In this document: positions 26,029-34,365 of the stretch, in pieces | Layout: the number at the start of each line of letters is the position of its first letter | Numbering within the stretch: the first letter of the stretch is position 1 | Origin: Allobaculum mucilyticum | GTDB lineage: Bacteria > Bacillota_I > Bacilli_A > Erysipelotrichales > Erysipelotrichaceae | NCBI RefSeq assembly: GCF_022701195.1 | Contig: NZ_CP078089.1 | Location: forward strand, 310,001 to 374,000 | DNA: 64,000 nucleotides | Direction of reading: 5' to 3' | Translations under genes and position numbers: made by a program | The notes under the pieces: generated by a model | What the model saw: the letters and a program-made list of their open reading frames with translations, nothing else | Told to the model about the DNA's origin: nothing | The model's database searches: none

Positions 26029-27678
26029 CAATGTCATTAAGTTAAGATTTCTCAGACCACATCAGCGTTAAGCAGTGATGTGGTCTTTTTTCTACTCTTC
26101 AAGTCAAATCTCGAATGATTCGAGTTTTTTCACTTTTTTCTAAAAATCTATTGACAAATTTCTGCCGCCGCGCGGCTGCTTCGCAGCCGATGGGGAGAAC
26201 TTAAAGGAGTTTTCCCTATGACTGCTATCGCCAAAGAATGTTCTTTCTTCAGAAACACCTTCCTCAATATCATCAGCTCAGAAACGGCGAACCCTGCCAA
26301 TTTTACTTCTCAGTCCGCCTTCACCCGTAAGCGGCAGATTGACCTGCATGAGCTTGTCCTTCTTCCGTTTCAGCTGACAGAGGAATCCCTCGCTGCTTCC
26401 TTTCCCTGGATCCTGTTTAAGGGCGGATCATCTGTTTCAGCCTCTGCTGTGTCTCAGGCCCGTTCCAAAATCAACTCTTCACTTTATAAAAACGTCTTCA
26501 ATCGGTTTAACAAGGCAACTTCCAGCTCTGATGTTAAAACCTTCAAGGGTTATCGCCTCCTCGCTGTAGATGGAAGCGAGATTCAAGTTCTTCCTGAACA
26601 GGACAATGACATCACCTATGGCGCTTCTAAAAAAGGCAAGAAGAGGCACTTTGTTCATTTGAATGCCGAATTCGACGCCCTCAACTCCGTCTTTACTGAC
26701 GCGCTGCTTCAACCCGGCTCTGAGAAGAATGAAGATTCAGCTCTTCTTGAACTCGCTCAGCGTTCTTCATTTCAGAAAGCCATCTTCATCGCTGATCGGG
26801 GATACGAAGCTCTTATGTCTTTCTATCGCCTGCAGAAGGAACATGTCCCTTTTGTCATACGTATCAAAGACGAGACATCATCTACAAGCATTCTCAAGTA
26901 CTATAAGACTCCCGAGTCAGAAGAGTATGACATTCCTTTCAATGTGATTCTGACCAGTAAAAACAACAGGCATGTCAAAGACCATTGGGATGTCTATAAG
27001 TACATCTCTTCGTACAGGAAGCAGCCTGAATTTGACGGTCAAACGACTGAACTCCCTTTAAATATCAGGGTTGTGAGGTTCAAAGCTGCCTGCGAAGGGA
27101 ATGAATCATTCATTACCGTCTGCACCAATCTGTCGGAAGCTGAGTTTGGGACCGAGGACATCAAGCAGATCTACCGTCTGCGCTGGCAGGTTGAAGTCGG
27201 CTTCAGGGGACTGAAACGAAACACCGATCTTGAATGGACTCATTCAAGGAAGCTTGATCTGGTCCAGGCAGAGATCTATGCCAAAATGACTCTCTACAAT
27301 CTTTGTTCCCGTTTGCGCAACAAGGTAGAAAGATCTCGTCAGCACCAGAAGCGCATCGCTCAGGCCAAAAAGCACAAGCAGAAGGCAGATTTCGGATTCA
27401 TCATCAAAACGATTCAACAGTGGCTGTTCAAAAAAGCCAGAATCAGCTTGAGTACACTGGAAGATCTTCTTCTGGCCAGGATATCTCCGATCAGAGAAGG
27501 AAGAGCTGATACCAGAAAGAAGAAGTGACAGATTTGAAAACCGAAAAGTCATCAGGATGATTTTTTCAACAGGTAGAAAATCATCCTTTTCGTCATGCCT
27601 GAGACGCAAAATATAAGAAATGACAACGCTCATGAACAGGGTATACGATTTTTATCCCTCCTTAACTTAATGACATTG
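26029..27678 (+). mobile_element. IS4-family insertion sequence, copy 2, with 10-bp target duplication
   Basis: 1650 bp, the same length and inverted repeats as copy 1. It is flanked by direct repeats GGAACAGTCC at 26019-26028 and 27679-27688, which fixes the element ends and gives a 10-bp target duplication. This is a clean, recent insertion into intergenic DNA. Confidence 0.97.
26218..27528 (+). CDS. IS4-family DDE transposase (copy 2)
   Basis: 436 residues, encoding the same protein as the transposase at 8824, with all three catalytic residues and the Y-x2-R-x3-E-x6-K signature. With its intact ends and target duplication this is the best candidate for the active copy. Confidence 0.96.
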   Translation: MTAIAKECSFFRNTFLNIISSETANPANFTSQSAFTRKRQIDLHELVLLPFQLTEESLAASFPWILFKGGSSVSASAVSQARSKINSSLYKNVFNRFNKATSSSDVKTFKGYRLLAVDGSEIQVLPEQDNDITYGASKKGKKRHFVHLNAEFDALNSVFTDALLQPGSEKNEDSALLELAQRSSFQKAIFIADRGYEALMSFYRLQKEHVPFVIRIKDETSSTSILKYYKTPESEEYDIPFNVILTSKNNRHVKDHWDVYKYISSYRKQPEFDGQTTELPLNIRVVRFKAACEGNESFITVCTNLSEAEFGTEDIKQIYRLRWQVEVGFRGLKRNTDLEWTHSRKLDLVQAEIYAKMTLYNLCSRLRNKVERSRQHQKRIAQAKKHKQKADFGFIIKTIQQWLFKKARISLSTLEDLLLARISPIREGRADTRKKK

Positions 27679-27736
27679 GGAACAGTCCGTAAAAAAAGCT
27701 CCAGTCTCTTTTCAGGAGAGGAGCCACAGGTAAATA

Positions 27737-27794
27737 CTGAGCCCTGCACCCGGACAGATTCAGTCTGCCTGGATGCAGGGCTCAGATCCTTTTT
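27737..27794 (+). terminator. Long palindrome with plus-strand T-run
   Basis: Perfect 12-bp stem CTGAGCCCTGCA/TGCAGGGCTCAG (27737-27748 with 27774-27785), then ATCCTTTTT. The T-run is on the plus strand, although the nearest native gene (27826) reads on the minus strand. It may end transcription coming out of IS4 copy 2 or act on both strands. Confidence 0.6.
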
Positions 27795-27825
27795 GTTTCT
27801 GTTTTTTAATTGAATTGTTTTCGGA

Positions 27826-28347
27826 TCAGGCGCGGTGTTCGCCAGCCATGACAATTTTCTTGTCTTCGCCTTTGCCGTAGGCAATCGCATCACGAAGATA
27901 CTTCTGGTACGTTGTGCAAAGATCATCCTCGTACTGAACGAGCTGTGCATCTGCACCAGCTGTTTCAAGAATGCCGGCTGCGGCATTGGCTGCGGCAGCT
28001 TCGCTGCCTGCAAGAATGGTCATCATGATGACACGCGGGAAGCCTTTGTATTCTTCCGCGCAGATGGCTTTGAACTCTTCCGATTCAACAACGGAATGGT
28101 AAACCGACGGAATATTATTGGCGTCAAGCAGGACTTTTTTCATATTGTCCCGGTTATCAAGATAGAAGCCGGTCTGCTGATAGCAGTAGTCCAGCAACTG
28201 CTGATAGGTGTGTACAGCAGCCATGCCAGAAGCCCGCTCAGAAAGCGCACGGTAATTCTGGTCCATCACTTTGTCTGTTTCACGAATAATCTGCTCAAGT
28301 ACCGTTTCAGTCAGTACTTCACGCAGTGTGTTTCGAATCTGTTCCAT
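27826..28347 (-). CDS. Soluble protein of unknown function
   Basis: 173 residues starting MEQIRNTLREVLTETVLEQI, behind a strong AAAAAGGAGGAG ribosome site; longer in-frame starts up to 28488 lack one. Mostly helical, with an Ala/Gly-rich stretch LAGSEAAAANAAAGILETAGA that could be a helix-packing loop. No signal peptide, no membrane segment and no motif I can name. It lies downstream of phoR on the same strand with a 141-bp gap, so co-transcription is possible. Confidence 0.75.
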   Translation of the reverse strand: MEQIRNTLREVLTETVLEQIIRETDKVMDQNYRALSERASGMAAVHTYQQLLDYCYQQTGFYLDNRDNMKKVLLDANNIPSVYHSVVESEEFKAICAEEYKGFPRVIMMTILAGSEAAAANAAAGILETAGADAQLVQYEDDLCTTYQKYLRDAIAYGKGEDKKIVMAGEHRA

Positions 28348-28488
28348 GCATTTTCTCCTCCTTTTTCTAGGATAGATGATTTTGAGCAGAATCACCCCAT
28401 GCATGACTGTCTCCCTTTCACCAGTCCTCTCTTTTCGACTCTGATCCGGGTTGGCACAGAAGCCAGAGTTTCGCATGGTCAGATTCAC

Positions 28489-30150
28489 TCAGACCGCATC
28501 GCTGGAATCCGTAATTTTCGGCCGTGGAAAGAGAATCGTAAAGGTACTGCCTTTGCCAGGTTCTGAATCCAGGAGAACTTCTGATCCAAGATTGGATGCT
28601 GCATGTTTAACAATCGCAAGTCCCAGACCCGTTCCGCCCTGAGAGCGGGAGGGATCGGCTGTATAGAAGCGCTCAAAGATCCGCTCCTGCATTTCCGGGG
28701 CAATTCCCATTCCGCCATCTTCCACGCGCAGCTCGACATTATCCGCCCGATTTGCAACCGTCACCCTGACATATCCATCCGGTCTGTTGTAGCGGATGGC
28801 ATTCTCAACAAGGTTTCGTACGATATCCGACAGATCCTTTCTGTCGGCAAGAACATACGCCTGCTCGCCTTCAAATTCGAGATGGACATCCGCTAAAGCC
28901 GCCGCTTTTGTCATCTGTTCTGTTTCTTCTTTTGCGACTGCACAAAGGTCGGTCAGTGCGTCGGGTTCGCTGCTCTGGCTTTCGATCCGGGAGAGATGAA
29001 GAATATCGTTGACCATTGCAGAGAGCCGTCTGGCTTCCTTGAAGATATAGCCTGCAAATGTAGGCACGTCTTCTTCTTTTACCATGCCTGAGCTCAGAAG
29101 TTCTGCGCTCGAAGAAATTGTCTGCAGCGGCGTTTTCAGCTCGTGGGTCACATTTGCGGTAAATTCCTGTCTGCGCAAAGCCGCTTCCTGCTTTTCTGTA
29201 CTGTCCATCGCAAGAACCATCGCGCCGATGATACGCTCATCCCTGCGAATCGGCGTAGCTTCCAGAGAATAGATCCGGCCGTTTTTCGGATAGATCTTGC
29301 CGGCTTTCTGTCCGTTCAATCCCTGTTCAAGAAGCATGTTCAGTGAGTTGCTCGCGGAAGCCCAGTCATCGGTTGTGATGCTGAAAATCTTTCTGGCTGC
29401 CTGATTGATAAATGCCGGTCGGCCCTGTGCGTTGACCATGACCAGACCTTCTGACATCGAGGTACTCAGCGCTTCAAATTCAAGCGAATTTTCTTCGAGC
29501 TGTCTGAGCTGACCGGCAATCTGCCGGTTGTTGGAATCGAGCTTTTCCAGAAGCGGTCTGAGCTGCTCATACGGAACCTGACTGAGCGGATCGGCAAGAT
29601 CAATGGCATTGATCGGAACGACGATATTGCGGGCGAGAAGCCGTGCAATGACATACGCCACAAAGGCAAGAGCCGGGATAAGCAGCAGCATCGGCCAGAG
29701 GGATCTGGCAAAAAGAGCCAGCAGAGATGAATGTGACTGTGACAGACGTACATACGATCCGTCATCCAGACGGACCGCTGCATTGTAGGTTTCAGTGCTG
29801 AGTGTCTGGGAATAGCGAATGGAACTTCCTTCTCCATTCTGGGATGCTTCAATGATCTCCTGCCGGTCGGCATGGTTGGCTTCATTGTCCGACTGGAAAG
29901 AATCATATTCGACTGTACCGTCCGCATCGATCAGACACAGACGGATGCCCCCAAGAGAAAACAGCTCTAGGTCCGGATCAATCGATCCGCCATGATTGAG
30001 TACATTGGCAACAATCCGGGTTTCCTTGCCAAGACGCGCAACTTCTTCTGAAACGAAACCCTGGTAGACCGAAAGAACCGTTGTAATTACTGCCGCTGCC
30101 AGAACAAACAGACAGGCTCCGAGAATCGAGTGAAAGATCCGTTTGGTCAT
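28489..30150 (-). CDS. phoR: PhoR-type phosphate sensor histidine kinase
   Basis: 553-residue membrane kinase. An N-terminal membrane helix (residues 7-28), an extracellular sensor part, a second helix (about 150-172), a PAS-like region (LSTSMSEGLVMVNAQGRPAFINQAA), the HisKA box NVTHELKTPLQTISSS with the phospho-His, and the HATPase with NLVENAIRYN, VEDGGMGIAPEMQERIFERFY and GTGLGLAIVKHAA. It would phosphorylate the adjacent PhoB-type regulator under phosphate limitation. Its ATG overlaps the regulator's stop (ATGA). The nearby Na+/Pi symporter supports the phosphate assignment. Confidence 0.9.
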   Translation of the reverse strand: MTKRIFHSILGACLFVLAAAVITTVLSVYQGFVSEEVARLGKETRIVANVLNHGGSIDPDLELFSLGGIRLCLIDADGTVEYDSFQSDNEANHADRQEIIEASQNGEGSSIRYSQTLSTETYNAAVRLDDGSYVRLSQSHSSLLALFARSLWPMLLLIPALAFVAYVIARLLARNIVVPINAIDLADPLSQVPYEQLRPLLEKLDSNNRQIAGQLRQLEENSLEFEALSTSMSEGLVMVNAQGRPAFINQAARKIFSITTDDWASASNSLNMLLEQGLNGQKAGKIYPKNGRIYSLEATPIRRDERIIGAMVLAMDSTEKQEAALRRQEFTANVTHELKTPLQTISSSAELLSSGMVKEEDVPTFAGYIFKEARRLSAMVNDILHLSRIESQSSEPDALTDLCAVAKEETEQMTKAAALADVHLEFEGEQAYVLADRKDLSDIVRNLVENAIRYNRPDGYVRVTVANRADNVELRVEDGGMGIAPEMQERIFERFYTADPSRSQGGTGLGLAIVKHAASNLGSEVLLDSEPGKGSTFTILFPRPKITDSSDAV

Positions 30151-30860
30151 GCTGGAATCTCGTAGCGGTAGCCGATGCCCCGAACGGTCTCAATCTGCTC
30201 TCCGGCTTCTTTCAGTTTGGTACGGAGCGATCCGACATGAACGTCCACCGTCCGTGTCTCTCCCGCAAATCCGGTATCCCAGACCTGCTCAAGCAGCTCA
30301 TCCCGGCTGAATGCTCTTGATGGATGGGACATGAACAGAACAAGCAGATCAAACTCTTTTCGGGTCAGTTCAATCTTCTCGCGCTCCCTGCTTCCTTTAT
30401 GTTCCAGCCAGACTTTGCGGCTTTCCGGATCCGCAATGATTCCTCCGGATTCAATCAGCCCGCTTTCTTCCCGCCTGGCAGGCACAGGCTGTTCGCATCG
30501 GCGAAGAACCGCTTTGATCCGGGCTGCCATTTCCATCATGCCAAAGGGCTTGACCAGGTAGTCATCGGCTCCGTCTTCAAGTGCCTGGATTATGTCATAC
30601 TCCGTCCCTTTCGCGGTCGTCATAATCACCGGAATCCGGGCCGTCTTCGGACTGGATCGAAGCTTGTTGAGAATCTCGATTCCATCACTTTCCGGCAGCA
30701 TGATATCGAGCAGAATCAGATCCGGCTGATCCTGTTCGAGCGCCTTCCAGAACGAAGCCGCATCTTCAAACCCGCGTGCTTCATATCCGGTTGAGCGCAG
30801 CGTATAGAGCAGAATTTCCCGGATGCTCTGCTCATCTTCAACACTCCAGATTTTTTTCAT
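30147..30860 (-). CDS. phoB: PhoB/PhoP-type response regulator
   Basis: 237 residues. Receiver domain with acidic pocket (VEDE), phospho-acceptor Asp in LILLDIMLPESDG, Thr in MTTAKGTEYD and Lys in YLVKPFGMMEM, then an OmpR-type winged helix (ELTRKEFDLLVLFMSHPSRAFSRDELLEQVW, RTVDVHVGSLRTKL). First gene of the two-gene operon. Likely targets include phosphate-scavenging genes such as the symporter at 31152. The region 30861-31107 upstream holds its promoter and nothing else I recognise. Confidence 0.9.
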   Translation of the reverse strand: MKKIWSVEDEQSIREILLYTLRSTGYEARGFEDAASFWKALEQDQPDLILLDIMLPESDGIEILNKLRSSPKTARIPVIMTTAKGTEYDIIQALEDGADDYLVKPFGMMEMAARIKAVLRRCEQPVPARREESGLIESGGIIADPESRKVWLEHKGSREREKIELTRKEFDLLVLFMSHPSRAFSRDELLEQVWDTGFAGETRTVDVHVGSLRTKLKEAGEQIETVRGIGYRYEIPA

Positions 30861-31105
30861 ACTATCTTTCCGGATCCATGGATCCGGCCTTTCTCTATGT
30901 TTATAGATCAGATATCTGCTGCTTTTCTGCAGATCAGGACTGCAGAAAACAGTCTTTCTGCCTGGTTCTCTTTTGAGCCAGGTTTATTCTGAGCGGCCTT
31001 GTTCTGATCGGCAGGCCGTTCTGTTCCTATTTTAATTGCCCGTTCTGCTTTGGCATTCGATGATGAATGTCCGCTCTTTCATCGCTGTGTCAGATGCTTT
31101 TTCTG

Positions 31106-31139
31106 AATCAAAACCGCACAGGAAGACTGTCCTGTGCGG
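31106..31139 (-). terminator. Terminator of the Na/Pi symporter operon
   Basis: Perfect 10-bp stem CCGCACAGGA/TCCTGTGCGG (31114-31123 with 31130-31139), followed on the minus strand by TTTTGATTC. Confidence 0.75.
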
Positions 31140-31151
31140 CTGAAGTTTCAT

Positions 31152-32951
31152 TTAAAGAGAAATGTAACCCTGCGGCTTGCTGAATCCCGAAACCGGCATG
31201 GGAAGCAGGCTGGCCGGACTGTCTTTGGATGCAGAAGATTTCGCGGAGGGGTCTGCTTCATCACCCATGGCCTGATCCATTTCCAGTCTGTGTTTCTGCC
31301 AGACATCTTCATCGCTCAGACGAAGCGCCCGGAAGGCGATCTGTTCATAGCAGTCGGCTGCTTCAAATACCAGCCAGCTGTTCTGCGACAGTTTCTGATC
31401 GGATGGCATCGCCTCAAGATGAGACAGCCGCATCGAGGCGATCCGTTTTCGGATTTCATCGACACAGTGCTGAACCCCCGCCTGTGCCGTTTCTTCCTGT
31501 AAAGCAGAAGACGGACTAGCCGGATCATCCATGATATGCAGCGAAACCTGGCGCAGTGCTTCTTCGCTCAGTGAGGAGAGCGTATTGATCTGTTCAGTCA
31601 GCGGTTCGCTCAGCGATTTTACTGGAATGACTTCCTGATTCATCCGTCCAATCCGCGAACAGGTTTCTGCGATCTGATGAAGGTCTCGCGCCGAAAGAAG
31701 AATGCGCTGCAGTTCCCGCTGCTCCTGCACGCTGATGGCAGAAAGATCGATCCCTGAACAGTAATCCCGCACATGCAGGCACTCTTTCTGGACGGCTGCT
31801 GATTTTTCATGCAGCGTCTCCATTCTGTCATTTTCAATCAGAACTGCTCTTGAATCGCTGATCAGCTGTACGCAGCGTTCTTTGAGTACATTCAGATCTC
31901 GCAGGGCTGCACTGACTGCAGCTTTTGGCATGCTCTGAAAACGCGTATCGAGCAGGACGAGTTCCTCTTTCGATTTTTTGGGATGATGACGGACAATCAG
32001 CACTTTGGACAGTTCAACGAGCTTTTTACGGAACGGAAAGAGCATGATCGTTGCTGCAACGTTGAACCCGGTATGAAAGATCGCAAGACCCGATGAACTG
32101 ATCCCGCTCAGTGCTACAGAAGGATAGATCATAAAGAAGACTGCTGCAGCTAAGCCGACAACCGCTGCACCAATGACATTGAATTCCAGGTGAATCATCG
32201 CAGCCCGTTTGGCATTGGTATCGCCGGAAAGTGCGGAAAGAAGTGCGGTAACACAGGTTCCGATGTTCTGACCAAGAGCGATGAAGACCGCTGAACCCCA
32301 GTTGACTGCACCTGCCATTGCCATTGTCTGCAGAATGCCCATCGATGCTGAAGACGACTGAATCACGGCTGTAACGGCTGCCCCGGCAAGGATTGCGAGC
32401 AGCGGATTGGATCCAAGAACATGGAAGACGTTCTGGAATACCGGGCTGGATGCATAAGGTTTGATGGATCCAGACATGGACGAGAGTCCGGTAAACAGAA
32501 TGCCAAAGCCAATCAGAATCTTCGCGCCATCTTTTACACGGCTCGATTTGGCAAGCATATGCATGAAGGTTCCTGCAAGAAGAAGGAACGGAGCGATCAT
32601 TTCCGGCTTGAGAAACTCAGCCCATTCGCCCATCGATACAATCCAGCTTGTCATCGTCGTACCGATGTTGGCACCCATGATTACCGATGCCGCCTGAACC
32701 AGAGACATCAGTCCGGCATTGACAAATCCAACGACAAGAACAGTGGTGGCGGAAGATGACTGGATAATCGCAGTCACCAGTGCGCCGGCCAGAAGACCCA
32801 TAACCGGATTGGTTGTCAGTGCTTCAAGCAGCTTTCGCGTTTTATCACCCGCTGCCTGCTGCAGACCTTCGGCCATCAGTTCCATGCCGTAAAGAAACAT
32901 CCCCAGTCCGCCCGCGAAAAGCAGAATGGTTTTCAAGATTTCCATTGTCAT
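31152..32951 (-). CDS. Na+/phosphate cotransporter family protein with PhoU-like tail
   Basis: 599 residues. The N-terminal half carries two inverted NaPi-IIa type repeats, each with the QSSS signature (IIQSSSATTVLVVGFVNAG and VIQSSSASMGILQTMA), and about nine membrane helices starting LLFAGGLGMFLYGMELMAEGL. The C-terminal 270 residues are a helical PhoU-like cytoplasmic domain. It should import inorganic phosphate with sodium. Its ATG at 32951 overlaps the stop of the small upstream membrane gene (ATGA), so the two are translationally coupled; a second ATG two codons later is possible. phoBR lies downstream on the same strand. Confidence 0.92.
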   Translation of the reverse strand: MTMEILKTILLFAGGLGMFLYGMELMAEGLQQAAGDKTRKLLEALTTNPVMGLLAGALVTAIIQSSSATTVLVVGFVNAGLMSLVQAASVIMGANIGTTMTSWIVSMGEWAEFLKPEMIAPFLLLAGTFMHMLAKSSRVKDGAKILIGFGILFTGLSSMSGSIKPYASSPVFQNVFHVLGSNPLLAILAGAAVTAVIQSSSASMGILQTMAMAGAVNWGSAVFIALGQNIGTCVTALLSALSGDTNAKRAAMIHLEFNVIGAAVVGLAAAVFFMIYPSVALSGISSSGLAIFHTGFNVAATIMLFPFRKKLVELSKVLIVRHHPKKSKEELVLLDTRFQSMPKAAVSAALRDLNVLKERCVQLISDSRAVLIENDRMETLHEKSAAVQKECLHVRDYCSGIDLSAISVQEQRELQRILLSARDLHQIAETCSRIGRMNQEVIPVKSLSEPLTEQINTLSSLSEEALRQVSLHIMDDPASPSSALQEETAQAGVQHCVDEIRKRIASMRLSHLEAMPSDQKLSQNSWLVFEAADCYEQIAFRALRLSDEDVWQKHRLEMDQAMGDEADPSAKSSASKDSPASLLPMPVSGFSKPQGYISL

Positions 32952-33277
32952 TCAAATACTCCTTGTCTGTCTGACCAGACTTTTTCAGGAGGAATTGTCC
33001 GGGAAGCTGAATGGGCATCCGTCTGTACCTGTGCAGACGAAGTCGATGCCCACGGTTTTTCGATGGCGATGGACAGTCGGGAATCCTGCAGATCCTCTTT
33101 CTTTTCCATACAAGACCAGGTCCGTATTTTGGATTTGCTTTCTTCATCTTTCTGTTCCAGACCCGTTTTTATGGCATTTCGATTCAGTCTTGTTTGGGGC
33201 TTGCAGTACTTCCGGTACAGAACTTCAAGAACGATCCAGTTGAATGCGATGATTCCAAAGACAACAAGAGCCAGCAT
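32948..33277 (-). CDS. Small single-pass membrane protein coupled to the Na/Pi symporter
   Basis: 109 residues. One N-terminal membrane helix (MLALVVFGIIAFNWIVLEVLYRKY) is followed by a basic, then Ser/Thr-rich polar tail with no recognisable fold. A very strong ribosome site (AGGAGGAGGG) precedes the ATG, and the stop codon overlaps the start of the symporter gene. Same-operon, overlapping position suggests a subunit, chaperone or regulator of the transporter. I know of no named family. Confidence 0.75.
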   Translation of the reverse strand: MLALVVFGIIAFNWIVLEVLYRKYCKPQTRLNRNAIKTGLEQKDEESKSKIRTWSCMEKKEDLQDSRLSIAIEKPWASTSSAQVQTDAHSASRTIPPEKVWSDRQGVFE

Positions 33278-33306
33278 AACACTTCCCTCCTCCTGTGCCT
33301 TTATCG

Positions 33307-33341
33307 TAAAAAAACGCCGGATTCCGCTCTATCCGGCTTTT
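33307..33341 (-). terminator. Terminator upstream of the symporter operon
   Basis: 7-bp stem GCCGGAT/ATCCGGC (33316-33322 with 33331-33337) followed on the minus strand by GTTTTTTTA. It lies only 30 bp before the small membrane gene. It may end transcription from the methyltransferase remnant upstream, or serve as an attenuator. 33342-33635 holds no gene I can see. Confidence 0.6.
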
Positions 33342-33635
33342 GAAAAGCTTCTGTAAAGTTTCCGTAAACCCGCAGCCCATGGAATGTCAGCTCTGTGCGC
33401 AAGCTTCCCTCTGTGAACGGGGTGCGAGTGCGCAGGCGAAAGCAATCTGGCTGATGGTCTGACACAGAAAAAGCGCCAGCTTCCGCTCTGGAAATGACTG
33501 ACGCTCTTCTTTATAAAGATTGCATGGCTGCACCGCAACTTCCTGTAAAAAATGACGGGATGGTCTCAGGATCTGATTCCCTTCAGGATCTGATCCGGCG
33601 CTGATTCTGTTTTCTGTTACCAGCCGGTTTTATTT

Positions 33636-33860
33636 CTACTTTTTGCTGCGCTTCTTTTCTTTCAGTTCCAGAAGCACCTTTTCATATGGATTGAGTTCGC
33701 GCTGCGGCTTTTTCATGCCACTCGGTTTTTTTGCCGACGTTTTTCTGGATGAAGCATTTGAAGAAGAGAAGCGGCCTGCTGGTCTGCTCTGGGCAAACCG
33801 GGCCGGACGGTCTGTTTCTTTTGTTGGATGGAGCAGAACAAGGGATTCAATATGGCTCGT
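33636..33860 (-). pseudogene. C-terminal remnant of a second RlmD/TrmA-type methyltransferase
   Basis: About 74 codons reading TSHIESLVLLHPTKETDRPA and ending with a Lys-rich tail that includes RELNPYEKVLLELKEKK. This matches, segment by segment, the end of the intact methyltransferase at 36580 (TKHVESICLLTPAKGKPKTF and KDLNPYEKALLELKQSK). H-[IV]-ES is the conserved end of the TrmA/RlmD catalytic domain. The catalytic part is gone, and the break lies near 33860. Confidence 0.75.
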
Positions 33861-33999
33861 GAGTACTAAATGGATTAGTTCCATTGTAGAAAACTAGTCA
33901 ATCACAGAAAATATGGCCGTTCTCGTCTGAGAAAACAAATCAACTAGGTTTTTTGGCTTTTCTGCGTATTAGGGAACAAGTCCATAAACTGGAATCTGT

Positions 34000-34093
34000 C
34001 TATTTCTTTTTTCTTGCTTTCCGTTCTGGCAATTCTTCAAAAATCGCTCCAAACAGATTTATCAGGAATTGTTTGTCATCTACCTCTCGTACT
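34000..34093 (-). pseudogene. 3' end of an unidentified gene cut by IS256 copy A
   Basis: Minus-strand frame VREVDDKQFLINLFGAIFEE followed by LPERKARKKK and TAG at 34000. It is open from the IS edge, and its content is protein-like with a basic tail. Too short to assign. 33861-33999 between this and the methyltransferase remnant holds no recognisable feature. Confidence 0.4.
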
Positions 34094-34205
34094 GGGTATG
34101 TCAAAAATTTTGTGTAAATTCGTTTTTGGTAGTTGAAACATTTGGCCGTTTCGTAGGTTCAAAACACCTCGCCGGACGATGAGCGAGTGAAATTTTCTGG
34201 AGCTG

Positions 34206-34321
34206 CCCTTTATAGCGGGCGCCCCCTGCTAGACTGGTGACGTCCCTGCCAGGATGGCATTTTTTCGACGGTGGGGACGTCTCTTGGGGGTGCAGGGGGA
34301 GCGAGGACCCGCTGTAAAGGG
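34206..34321. repeat. Nested hairpin behind the IS256 transposase (copy A)
   Basis: Three stacked arm pairs: CCCTTTATAGCGGG/CCCGCTGTAAAGGG (13 of 14), CCCCCTGC/GCAGGGGG and GACGTCCC/GGGACGTC. It lies 45 bp past the transposase stop and is present in the same form in copy B (61800-61915). It may protect the 3' end of the transposase message, terminate it, or play a part in transposition. Confidence 0.7.
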
Positions 34322-34365
34322 GTTAAGCGCAGGAAAATTTCATAAGCGGATTCCAGATCTGCTGC

